From: Variovorax brevis
GTDB lineage: Bacteria; Pseudomonadota; Gammaproteobacteria; Burkholderiales; Burkholderiaceae_C
Direction of reading: 5' to 3'
Length of the DNA: 64,000 nucleotides
Assembly (NCBI RefSeq): GCF_030317105.1
Contig: NZ_JASZYG010000002.1
Coordinates: 372,001 to 436,000, forward strand
Under the pieces are notes generated by a model. That model saw only the letters and a program-made list of their open reading frames with translations. It did no database searches and had not been told where the DNA came from. The position numbers and the translations under genes are program-made. The number at the start of each line of letters is the position of its first letter. Positions within the stretch are counted from its first letter, which is position 1. This document shows, piece by piece, positions 30,044-37,611 of this stretch.

Positions 30044-30661
30044 ATGTCATCGAAGTACCGCAGAATGGATCCACCCATGCTTGTGCTCGCCGACATCGAC
30101 TTCGACGCCGACTCCCACGAGGTGGCGCGGCGCCTGATCGGCGTCACGCTGCTGCTCGATGGCGTGGGCGGGCGCATCGTCGAGACCGAGGCCTATGACC
30201 GCGACGACCCCGCCTCGCACACCTTTGGCGGCCCGACGGTGCGCAATGCCGCCATGTTCGGACCGGCGGGCCGCGCCTACGTGTATCGCTCCTACGGCAT
30301 CCACTGGTGCCTGAATTTCGTGTGCCGCGAGGAAGGCCACGGGGCCGGGGTGCTGGTCCGCGCGATCGAGCCGACCGAGGGCATCGAGCGCATGCGGGAT
30401 CGCCGCGGCGTGGACGATCTTCGTCTGCTGTGCTCGGGCCCAGGCAAAGTCGGCCAGGCGCTGGGAATCGACGCCAGCTTCAACGGCAAGCGGCTGGATG
30501 CGCCGCCCTTTCGGCTGCTGGCGCCCAGGCAGGCTCAGCCGCTCGAACTGTTTGAAGGCCCCCGCATCGGCATCTCGAAGGCAATGGACGTTCCCTGGCG
30601 CTTCGGCGAAAAAGGGTCGCGCTTCCTGAGCAAGCCTTTTCCCATCGCTGCAAAACGCTGA
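30044..30661 (+). CDS. mpg: DNA-3-methyladenine glycosylase (AAG/Mpg family)
   Basis: This base-excision enzyme removes alkylated purines and hypoxanthine from DNA. The fold markers are ARRLIGVTLL, the catalytic Glu in GGRIVETEAYDRDDPASH, YVYRSYGIHWCLNFV and the C-terminal GPRIGISKAMDVPWRF. The protein is about 200 residues, normal for bacterial members. Three in-frame ATG codons (30044, 30065, 30077) are possible starts; none has a convincing ribosome-binding site, and the 30077 start (MLVLADIDFDADS) best matches the domain edge. It lies divergent to the cytochrome c gene and convergent with the DMT transporter gene. Confidence 0.92.
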   Translation: MSSKYRRMDPPMLVLADIDFDADSHEVARRLIGVTLLLDGVGGRIVETEAYDRDDPASHTFGGPTVRNAAMFGPAGRAYVYRSYGIHWCLNFVCREEGHGAGVLVRAIEPTEGIERMRDRRGVDDLRLLCSGPGKVGQALGIDASFNGKRLDAPPFRLLAPRQAQPLELFEGPRIGISKAMDVPWRFGEKGSRFLSKPFPIAAKR

Positions 30662-30679
30662 TCCGGCGGCAACCTCGGT

Positions 30680-31531
30680 TCAGGTCCGCGCCCGCGAGAG
30701 CCAGGCGGCGTACAGGCCGCTGAGCACGATCAGCACCATGCCCAGCAGGCTGATCGCGTCTGGCCAATGGCCCGCAAAGGCCAAGCCGAACAGGGCGGCC
30801 CACAGCAGCTGCGAATACGCAAAGGGCGCGATCACCGGGGGCGAGGCCACGCGGTACGCCGCGACCACCAGCCATTGCGCGGCGCACCACGCGGCGGTCA
30901 TGCCCAGCATCAGCGGCCAGGTCGAAAAAAGCCTGGCCCAGTCGATGCCCGGCACGGTGACGGCCAGCCCCACGGCGCCGAGCGCGGCCGAATACAGCAT
31001 GGTCGTGGAAACGCTGTCGGTTGCGCTGAGCTTGCGCGTCAGCACCACGGCACCCGCCCACGCCATGGACGAAAGCAGCGGGAAGATCTCGGCGCCGCCA
31101 AAGTGAAAGCTCCCCGGCCGCACCACGATCAGCACGCCCGCAAAGCCGAGCAACACCGGCGCAAAGCCGCGCGGGCCCACCGTCTCGCGCATCAGCCAGC
31201 GCGACAGGATCAGCACGAAGAGCGGTGACGCAAACACCATCGCGGTCGCTTCGGCTTGCGGAATGGTGGCCAGCCCCAACAGGAAGAACACCGCCGCGCC
31301 GATCAGCCCCGCCGCCCGCAGCACCTGCGCCATCGGCTGGCCGGTGCGCACGATCGAAGGCTGCCGCACGGCCAGCGGCAGTACCGTCAGGAGCAGCCCG
31401 AGATATCGAAACCAGGTGAGCGCGCCGGCTGAAAAATCATCGGCCAGCAGCTTGGCCAGCCCGTCGGACACGGAAAAGGCGCCCATGCCCAGCACGAGCC
31501 ATGTCGCGCCGAGCACCGGTCGTTGCTGCAT
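30680..31531 (-). CDS. DMT-superfamily (EamA) transporter
   Basis: A 283-residue integral membrane protein with ten predicted helices made of two EamA repeats (first about residues 8-140, second about 150-278). The repeats carry VGPRGFAPVLLGFAGVLIVV and PFAYSQLLWAALFGLAFAG motifs typical of drug/metabolite exporters. Substrate unknown. The ATG at 31531 starts MQQRPVLGATWLVLGMG. It begins 7 bases after the stop of the MFS gene on the same strand, so dbpA, the MFS gene and this gene form a tight minus-strand string. Confidence 0.92.
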   Translation of the reverse strand: MQQRPVLGATWLVLGMGAFSVSDGLAKLLADDFSAGALTWFRYLGLLLTVLPLAVRQPSIVRTGQPMAQVLRAAGLIGAAVFFLLGLATIPQAEATAMVFASPLFVLILSRWLMRETVGPRGFAPVLLGFAGVLIVVRPGSFHFGGAEIFPLLSSMAWAGAVVLTRKLSATDSVSTTMLYSAALGAVGLAVTVPGIDWARLFSTWPLMLGMTAAWCAAQWLVVAAYRVASPPVIAPFAYSQLLWAALFGLAFAGHWPDAISLLGMVLIVLSGLYAAWLSRART

Positions 31532-31538
31532 CGCGACT

Positions 31539-32783
31539 TCAGCGTTGCGGGACCGGGGCCTGCGCAGGCTTGGGCAGCCAGGCAAATCCGGCGGCGCCGG
31601 CGGCCAGCAGTGCGGCGATGGTGCCCAGCACGGCTGCAAAGGCATCGACGCCATGCGCGTGCGCCAGCGACGCCACGGCACCGGTGAACCACTGCATGAC
31701 CGCCACGCCCAGGAACATGGCCATGGTGAAGAGCGCCATCGCGCGGCCGGTCATGTCTGCCGGATACGCGGCCTTGGTGTCGGCGTACTGCAGCACGATG
31801 AAGCCGGACAACAGGCCCACCACGAGCATGCCCGCCACGTCGAACCAGCTCCCGGGATTGAAGGCCATCACGAAGAAGACCGCCACGCACGCCAGCGTGC
31901 CGCCGACGATCCAGCGCCGGCGCGTCGCCGCGCCCGGATCGAGCCGGCCGAACAGGGGCGAGCCGAACATGCCCATGACCGACATGATGAGCGCGATGTT
32001 GCCGCTTTCCACCAGCGAGAAGCCGTGCCGCTCGATCAGCAGCGGGCCGAGCCACAGGCCCCGCAGGGAAATGAAGGACGCGTAGGTCACCGACGCGAGC
32101 GCCAGGATGCCCAGCGTGTGCGGCAGGCGAAACAGCGCGCCATAGCTGCGCAGCGCGCCGAGCATCGAGGGCCGGGCCACGTGGATCGCCCGCGCCGGCT
32201 CATGCACCTTCCACGCGATGAGCAGCCAGGCGAACACCGAGCAGACAGCGAGCGCGATGAAGCCTGCGCGCCAAGACCATTCGTGCACCAGCCATGCGAG
32301 CGGCGTGCCCGTGATCAGCATGCCGACCCCGCCCAGACCCAGCACCAGTCCGGAAACCGGCGCAAAGCGTTCGGCAGGAAAGTGCCGCGCAATGAACACC
32401 GTGCACACCAGGAAGGCGGGCGCGCAGCCCATGCCGATCAGCACCTGGCCCAGCACCAGCACCGGGAAGCTCGTGGACAGCACCGACACCGCCGCGCCGG
32501 CAACGGCCATGGGGAATGCGCACAGCACGGTACGGCGCACGCCATACACGTCGATGCCCATGCCCATGAAGAACTGCAGCGCACCAAAGGAAAAGTGGAA
32601 GGCGCCCGCAAACACGCCAAGCTGTTGCGCGGAAAGGGCAAATTCGGATTGGAGGGATGGCGCAAGGATCGCGGCCACCGTTCTGAAGGCCTGGCTCAGC
32701 GCAAAGGCGCCGCACAAGGCGGCCAGCATGACCCAGGCGGGGGCGCTTCTGCGGGACGCGAGGCTCGCGGACGTCGCCGTCAC
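31539..32783 (-). CDS. MFS transporter
   Basis: A 414-residue major facilitator with twelve predicted helices. The N-terminal half contains the loop after helix 2 (GMGIDVYGVRRTVL), a version of the MFS motif A, and GLVLGLGGVGMLITGTPLAWLV corresponds to the antiporter-like helix 5 region. Substrate cannot be inferred. The GTG at 32783 overlaps the dbpA stop by 4 bases (GTGA), so it is translationally coupled to dbpA, an unusual partner. The DMT gene follows after 7 bases. Confidence 0.92.
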   Translation of the reverse strand: MTATSASLASRRSAPAWVMLAALCGAFALSQAFRTVAAILAPSLQSEFALSAQQLGVFAGAFHFSFGALQFFMGMGIDVYGVRRTVLCAFPMAVAGAAVSVLSTSFPVLVLGQVLIGMGCAPAFLVCTVFIARHFPAERFAPVSGLVLGLGGVGMLITGTPLAWLVHEWSWRAGFIALAVCSVFAWLLIAWKVHEPARAIHVARPSMLGALRSYGALFRLPHTLGILALASVTYASFISLRGLWLGPLLIERHGFSLVESGNIALIMSVMGMFGSPLFGRLDPGAATRRRWIVGGTLACVAVFFVMAFNPGSWFDVAGMLVVGLLSGFIVLQYADTKAAYPADMTGRAMALFTMAMFLGVAVMQWFTGAVASLAHAHGVDAFAAVLGTIAALLAAGAAGFAWLPKPAQAPVPQR

Positions 32784-34177
32784 GTCGATTCGAGGAGGCG
32801 CACTTTCACGCTCTTGCCCTTGACGCGGCCGGTCGAGAGCTTGTGCACGGCTTCGCGTGCAATGCGCCGATCGACCGCGACATAGGTCGAAAACTCGTTG
32901 ACGTTGATCTTGCCGACCTGATCCTTGGTGAAGCCGGCGTCACCAGTCAGCGCGCCCAGCACGTCGCCGGCGCGGATCTTTTCCTTGCGGCCACCGACGA
33001 TCTGCAGCGTGGCCATGGGCGGCTGCAGCTTTCCGCCGCCCGAAGGCGTGAGTTCGGCCAGCGGGTGCCATTCGGACTCGCGGCCTTGCAGCTGTTCGAT
33101 TTTGCCGACGCTGCCCATCTCGTTCATGGACGCGAGGTTGAGCGCCAAGCCGTCGGCATCGCCCCGGCCGGTGCGGCCGATGCGGTGGATGTGGATTTCG
33201 GCGTCGGGCGTGACGTCGACGTTGATGACGGCGCCCAACTGGGCGATGTCGAGTCCGCGCGCGGCCACGTCGGTGGCGACCAGCACGGAGCAACTGCGGT
33301 TGGCGAACTGCACCAGCACCTGGTCACGCTCGCGTTGCTCCAGCTCGCCAAAGAGGGCCATCGCGCTGAAGCCCTGCGCCGTCAGCACTTCGACCAGGTC
33401 GCGGCATTGCTGCTTGGTGTTGCAAAAGGCGAGTGTGCTTTCAGGGCGGAAGTGATCCAGCAACAGCGACACCGCGTGCAGGCGCTCACTTTCCTTCACT
33501 TCGTACCAGCGCTGGACTATCTTGCCTTCTTCATGCTGCGCCTGCACCGTGATCTGCTGCGGGTTCTTCATGAACTGCTGGCTCAGCTTGGCGATGCCTT
33601 CCGGGTACGTGGCCGAGAAGAGCAGCGTCTGCCGGTTGGACGGGCATTGGCGCGCCACCTTGGCGATGTCATCGAAGAAGCCCATGTCCAGCATGCGGTC
33701 GGCTTCGTCGAGCACCAGCGTGTTGAGCGCTTCGAGATCGAGGTTGCCGCGGTCGAGGTGGTCCATGATGCGGCCGGGCGTGCCGACGACGATGTGGGCA
33801 CCGTGCTCCAGGCTGGCGGTTTGCCCGCGCAGCGCGACGCCACCACAGAGCGTCACGACCTTGATGTTTTCCTCGGCGCGCGCAAGGCGCCGGATTTCGG
33901 TGGTGACTTGGTCGGCCAGTTCGCGCGTGGGGCACAGCACCAGTGCCTGCACCGCGAAACGCCGGGCGTTCAGGTTGGACAGGAGGGCCAGCGCAAAGGC
34001 GGCCGTTTTGCCGCTCCCCGTCTTGGCCTGCGCGATCAGATCCTTGCCGAGCAAGGCCGCGGGCAGGCTCGCTGACTGGATGGGCGTCATTCGCACGTAG
34101 CCGAGCTGGGCCAAGTTGGCCAGCATCTGCGGCGCGAGCGGCAGCACGTCGAACCCGTCGGCGGGAGCAGCTGTCAC
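32780..34177 (-). CDS. dbpA: ATP-dependent RNA helicase DbpA
   Basis: DbpA is a DEAD-box helicase that acts on hairpin 92 of 23S rRNA during 50S assembly. The 465-residue protein shows the Q motif (YVRMTPIQSASLP), AKTGSGKTAAF (Walker A), PTRELADQ, VLDEADRMLDMGF (DEAD), SATYPE, and in domain 2 VATDVAARGLDI and HRIGRTGRGDADG. The C-terminal 75 residues form the DbpA RNA-binding domain (RAGDVLGALTGDAGFTKDQVGKI), which gives rRNA specificity. The start is GTG 34177. infA lies 14 bases upstream on the same strand, so two ribosome-function genes are co-transcribed. Confidence 0.96.
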   Translation of the reverse strand: MTAAPADGFDVLPLAPQMLANLAQLGYVRMTPIQSASLPAALLGKDLIAQAKTGSGKTAAFALALLSNLNARRFAVQALVLCPTRELADQVTTEIRRLARAEENIKVVTLCGGVALRGQTASLEHGAHIVVGTPGRIMDHLDRGNLDLEALNTLVLDEADRMLDMGFFDDIAKVARQCPSNRQTLLFSATYPEGIAKLSQQFMKNPQQITVQAQHEEGKIVQRWYEVKESERLHAVSLLLDHFRPESTLAFCNTKQQCRDLVEVLTAQGFSAMALFGELEQRERDQVLVQFANRSCSVLVATDVAARGLDIAQLGAVINVDVTPDAEIHIHRIGRTGRGDADGLALNLASMNEMGSVGKIEQLQGRESEWHPLAELTPSGGGKLQPPMATLQIVGGRKEKIRAGDVLGALTGDAGFTKDQVGKINVNEFSTYVAVDRRIAREAVHKLSTGRVKGKSVKVRLLEST

Positions 34178-34191
34178 GAGAAGCAGCGCGT

Positions 34192-34458
34192 TCAGCGGCG
34201 TTGCGAATTCGGCGGCGACGTCGGCGCGGGGCCGCGGCGCTCCAGGTGACGGAAGGTGATCCGTCCCTTGGTCAGGTCGTACGGCGACAGCTCGAGCGAC
34301 ACCTTGTCGCCCGCCAGAATGCGGATGTGGTGCTTGCGCATCTTTCCGCCGCTGTAGGCGATGAGCTGGTGGCCGTTGTCGAGCGTGACGCGATAACGTG
34401 AGTCGGGCAGGACTTCCGTCACCGCACCGTTCATCTCAATGAGTTCTTCCTTCGGCAT
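34192..34458 (-). CDS. infA: Translation initiation factor IF-1
   Basis: IF-1 is an 8-kDa OB-fold protein that binds the 30S A site during initiation. The 88-residue product has the full S1-like core ([50 protein letters not shown]). It also has a C-terminal extension of about 15 residues ([12 protein letters not shown]) beyond the usual 72. It is placed before dbpA rather than in the ribosomal-protein operon, so it may be a paralogue of a main infA gene elsewhere. AGAGGT lies 6 bases before the ATG. The long AT-richer leader upstream could make it cold- or growth-regulated. Confidence 0.93.
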   Translation of the reverse strand: MPKEELIEMNGAVTEVLPDSRYRVTLDNGHQLIAYSGGKMRKHHIRILAGDKVSLELSPYDLTKGRITFRHLERRGPAPTSPPNSQRR

Positions 34459-34962
34459 TCAGTACCTCTGTAATATTCGCGACGTGTCGCGTTGGATCCA
34501 ATTAAAAACGGGCCGTTCATGTCGCGCGATGCAAGTGTCGAGCCTGAAGCGGACAGAAGCATGACAAGCGGCAAACCGGGAAAGCCTTCTCACCCGGGGC
34601 GCAAGATTCGCTTCTTCAACATAAACGAGGCAGTGCCTGCAATCGCGCACGCCTTTAGTTTGGCGCGCCAACGCACTGTTGGAGCCGGCTGAAGTGCATA
34701 GGGCCCTTGGACTACGTCGCAATGGACCGGCCGGCGAAATGACGAAGTGCTTCGTCGTGTAACGGAAACGAACCCTCAATCATAACCGATCTGGCACGAC
34801 TGTTGCTGGGAGCGTTGAATTGCATCTTCCCGATTCTAGTGATCAGCCCGCGTGGAATCTAGTGCAACCGCTACAGAAAACGTAGCGTTCACAAGACAGT
34901 TGCGGGCGTGCGGGCGAAAGCGCACGATGGCGAAAATCACCATCGATGCAAGGAGCGCGGCC
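34459..34962. other. Long intergenic region between infA and the S1C-like lipoprotein gene
   Basis: About 500 bases with no gene I can support. Short open frames occur on both strands (for example plus 34492-34692) but they lack family features, ribosome-binding sites and a consistent codon pattern. The part next to infA is less G+C-rich than its surroundings and probably holds the infA promoter and leader. The part near 34800-34960 probably holds the promoter of the downstream lipoprotein gene, which has AAGGAG just before its ATG. Confidence 0.5.
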
Positions 34963-36081
34963 ATGCGTGTTCTGGACTCTGCAACAGCAACGCCTTCGCG
35001 GCGCATGGCGGCACTGGTGATTTGCAGCATCTGCCTTGGGGGTTGCGCCACCGCGGCGATTCCACTCGCGCCGCCGGTCGCGCAAGTGCAACCGGCCATG
35101 ACGCCCGTCGCCGTACGGGAGGGCAAGGCGAGCGAACCGAAGGCCAGCGACTCGCAGGTGGCCGCCCTGCGCCGCGCGCTCAACGCGGTCGTGGGCGTGC
35201 AAGTCAGCGCAACGGACGGGGCGCCGTCGGCGCGCAGTCTCGGGCAGGACCGCACCGGCAGCGGCGTCTTCATCGATGCGGACGGGCTGATCCTGACCAT
35301 CGGTTATTTGCTGCTGGAAGCCGACACCATTGAAGTCACCACCCACGAGGGCCGCACCTTTCCGGCGCGGCAAGTGGGCTACGACTTGGCCACCGGCTTC
35401 GGGCTCGTGCGGCCGCTCGTGCCGGTACGCGACGTGAAGCCCGCGCCGCTGGGCCGGGTGGCCGATCTCAAGAACGGCGAGGCGCTGATGGTGTCCGTGG
35501 CCAGCGATGGCCAACTGGGCGTTGGTGTGACGCGGGTGGTCGACCGCCGCGCCTTCTCGGGCTATTGGGAATATCACATCGAAACGGCGCTCTTCACGGC
35601 GCCGCCCGTGGCCAACCACAGCGGCGCGCCGGTGTTCAACCAGAAAGGTGAACTGCTGGGCATTGGCAGCCTGTTCGTGTCGAACACCCAGGCCAAGGGG
35701 CGCGCGACGCCGGGCAACATGTTCGTGCCGGTCGACCTGCTCAATCCGGTGCTGGAGGAGATGCGCAGCACCGGCACCACCCGCGCCAGCCACCGTCCGT
35801 GGCTGGGCGTGTCATCGCAGGAAGAAGGCGGCCACGTGCAGATCGTGCGCGTGGACAGCGAAGGCCCGGCCAAGGCGGCCGGGCTGCACGTGGGCGACGT
35901 GGTGCTGGAAGTAGATGGCGTGCAGGTGCGCTCGCTGGAGTCCTTCTACAAGAAGGTCTGGGCACGCACCGTGGGCGACGGCGAAGTGGAACTCACCGTG
36001 CGGCAGGGCAGCGAAGTGCGCAAGATCCGCGTGAAGGCGGTGGACCGCATGCTGACCTTGCGCAAGCCGCAGGGGATCTAG
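34963..36081 (+). CDS. Trypsin-fold/PDZ lipoprotein with degenerate catalytic site (S1C family)
   Basis: The 372-residue protein has a lipoprotein signal (SICLGGCATAA), a DegP/HtrA-like trypsin domain (about 60-275) and a C-terminal PDZ domain (about 285-370, LGVSSQEEGG to VRQGSEVRKIRVKAV). The position normally holding the catalytic His (TNAHVV-like) reads ILTIGYLLLEA. The Asp position (TDIAVL-like) reads LATGFGLVR, and the GNSGGP loop reads NHSGAPVF, keeping the Ser. It should therefore be a non-proteolytic HtrA relative acting as a binding or chaperone lipoprotein. The ATG at 34963 is chosen because AAGGAG lies 8 bases upstream and the signal peptide begins there. The stop codon shares its last base with the palindromic element at 36081. 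Confidence 0.85.
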   Translation: MRVLDSATATPSRRMAALVICSICLGGCATAAIPLAPPVAQVQPAMTPVAVREGKASEPKASDSQVAALRRALNAVVGVQVSATDGAPSARSLGQDRTGSGVFIDADGLILTIGYLLLEADTIEVTTHEGRTFPARQVGYDLATGFGLVRPLVPVRDVKPAPLGRVADLKNGEALMVSVASDGQLGVGVTRVVDRRAFSGYWEYHIETALFTAPPVANHSGAPVFNQKGELLGIGSLFVSNTQAKGRATPGNMFVPVDLLNPVLEEMRSTGTTRASHRPWLGVSSQEEGGHVQIVRVDSEGPAKAAGLHVGDVVLEVDGVQVRSLESFYKKVWARTVGDGEVELTVRQGSEVRKIRVKAVDRMLTLRKPQGI

Positions 36082-36267
36082 CAGGCTGTTGAAATACGCT
36101 TCGGGGTCGCGCCCGCAAAGACACCGCCCCGAAGGGTTTGCGAGATAAAGGGCCTGCTGGGGCGTTGCGAGGCTCGGTCGTACGAGCAGTACGACGCTTC
36201 GCCTCGCGCCTACCATCAGGCCCTTTCTCTCGCAAACGCGACCCCGAAGCGTATTTCAACAGCCTGC
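36081..36267. repeat. 187-bp palindromic element with perfect 31-bp inverted ends
   Basis: The ends 36081-36111 and 36237-36267 are perfect inverted repeats of 31 bases. Inside lie a second arm pair (36136-36156 with 36217-36237, one mismatch in 21) and a third (36177-36183 with 36189-36195) around a 5-base centre, so the whole unit can fold into one long hairpin. There is no open reading frame worth calling and no obvious target duplication. The first base is the last base of the preceding gene's stop codon. It looks like a MITE or other non-autonomous repeat, or a long processed RNA hairpin. Confidence 0.75.
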
Positions 36268-36413
36268 CAGGGTTTTCCCTCGATCGTTTCACTCCGCGCG
36301 TTTTTGCGCGCGGGTGGTTAATTGATCGAAATCGGCCCCCCGAATACCTTTCATCCCCAGGGATCCACGCTTCTTGCCATCCAGGCAAGGCGCCCAACCA
36401 AGGAGATGAACCC
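36268..36413 (+). promoter_or_regulatory. Probable promoter/operator region of the malonate operon
   Basis: This 146-base region lies between the palindromic element and madL. It holds a short G+C hairpin around 36297-36312 (GCGCG, T5, CGCGC) and an AT-rich stretch GGTTAATTGATCGAAATC near 36316-36333 that could be part of a LysR-type operator or a promoter. An AAGGAG precedes madL by about 8 bases. No clear -35/-10 pair can be assigned by eye. Confidence 0.4.
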
Positions 36414-36830
36414 ATGATCATTTACGGCACCGCGCTGCTGGCCATCTGCCATCTGCTCGGCATTTTCATTGGCGATCTGCTCGGGCAGGCGCTGGGGGTC
36501 AAGACCAACGTGGGCGGCGTCGGCATCGCGATGCTGCTCTTGATCTTCGGGCGCATCTACCTGCAGAAAAAGAACATGCTGCCCAAGCTCACCGAACTCG
36601 GCGTGGAGTACTGGGGCGCGATGTACATCCCGGTCGTGGTCGCCATGGCGGCCCAGCAGGACATGGTGTCCGCGCTGCGCGGCGGCCCGGTGGCGCTCCT
36701 CTCGGCCTTTGCGGCGGTGGGCGTTTGCGCCCTCGTCATCTCGGCGATCAATCGCACGGAGCGCCCGGCACATGAGCCGACACCCGCGCCGATGCTGCAC
36801 GACAACCCCCTCTTGGCTGACGCGGAGTGA
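36414..36830 (+). CDS. madL: Malonate transporter, MadL subunit
   Basis: MadL is the small subunit of the two-component sodium/malonate symporter. The 138-residue protein has four predicted helices, with conserved stretches HLLGIFIGDLLGQALGVKTNVGGVGIAMLLL and EYWGAMYIPVVVAMAAQQDMVSALRGG (given in parts; the second begins the family's hallmark region). The ATG at 36414 follows AAGGAG. It opens the malonate operon and overlaps madM by 4 bases. Confidence 0.93.
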   Translation: MIIYGTALLAICHLLGIFIGDLLGQALGVKTNVGGVGIAMLLLIFGRIYLQKKNMLPKLTELGVEYWGAMYIPVVVAMAAQQDMVSALRGGPVALLSAFAAVGVCALVISAINRTERPAHEPTPAPMLHDNPLLADAE

Positions 36831-37600
36831 ACGCCATGCTCGAAATCCTTGAAAAAGCTGCGGCCCTGAACGGCCTCGTGACTGCCTTTGCCATCGTCGG
36901 CTTCATCGTCCTGATCTCGGGGCAGATCTCCAAACGCCTGACCTTTGGCCGCGTGCATGGCTCGGCCATTGCCATCGTCATCGGACTGGCGCTGGCCTAC
37001 TGGGGCGGCACGCAGACCGGCGGCCACAAGGGCCTTGCCGACATGTCGCTCTTTGGCGGCATCGGGCTGATGGGCGGCGCCATGCTGCGTGACTTCGCCA
37101 TCGTGGCCACCGCCTTCGAAGTGCAGGCCACCGAGGCGCGCAAGGCAGGAATGATCGGCGTGGTCGCGCTGGTGCTGGGCACGGTGCTGCCCTTCATCGT
37201 CGGCGCGGCGATTGCCTGGAGCTTCGGCTATTCGGACGCGGTGAGCATGACGACCATCGGCGCCGGTGCGGTGACCTACATCGTCGGCCCGGTGACGGGC
37301 GCGGCCATCGGTGCCACGCCGGATGTGATGGCGCTCAGCATCGCCACCGGCCTCGTCAAGGCCATCATCGTGATGGTCGGCACGCCCATCGCGGCGAAGT
37401 TCCTGGTGCTGAAGACGCCGCGCTCGGCAATGGTGTTCGGCGGCTTGGCCGGCACGGTGAGCGGCGTGTCTGCAGGCTTGGCCGCCACCGACCGAAAGCT
37501 GGTGCCCTACGGCGCGCTGGTCGCGACCTTCCACACCGGCCTCGGTTGCCTGTTGGGCCCGTCGCTGCTGTTCTTCGCCGTCAAGGCCATCGTTCACTGA
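36827..37600 (+). CDS. madM: Malonate transporter, MadM subunit
   Basis: MadM is the large subunit of the MadLM malonate uptake system. The 257-residue protein has about eight hydrophobic segments, with conserved LTFGRVHGSAIAIVIGLALAYWGG and GGLAGTVSGVSAGLAATDRKLVPYG in the central and C-terminal parts. The GTG at 36827 overlaps the madL stop (GTGA); an ATG 9 bases on is the alternative. mdcA follows after 11 bases, so uptake and metabolism are made together. Confidence 0.93.
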   Translation: MNAMLEILEKAAALNGLVTAFAIVGFIVLISGQISKRLTFGRVHGSAIAIVIGLALAYWGGTQTGGHKGLADMSLFGGIGLMGGAMLRDFAIVATAFEVQATEARKAGMIGVVALVLGTVLPFIVGAAIAWSFGYSDAVSMTTIGAGAVTYIVGPVTGAAIGATPDVMALSIATGLVKAIIVMVGTPIAAKFLVLKTPRSAMVFGGLAGTVSGVSAGLAATDRKLVPYGALVATFHTGLGCLLGPSLLFFAVKAIVH

Positions 37601-37611
37601 AGGCCGCCGCC

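Noticed and set aside
34492..34692. Small plus-strand open frame upstream of the S1C-like gene
   Set aside because: No ribosome-binding site, family match or coding signal; region looks like the infA leader/promoter.
36081..36267. Possibility of a complete insertion sequence
   Set aside because: The unit is far too short for a transposase and has no open frame; at most a non-autonomous element.
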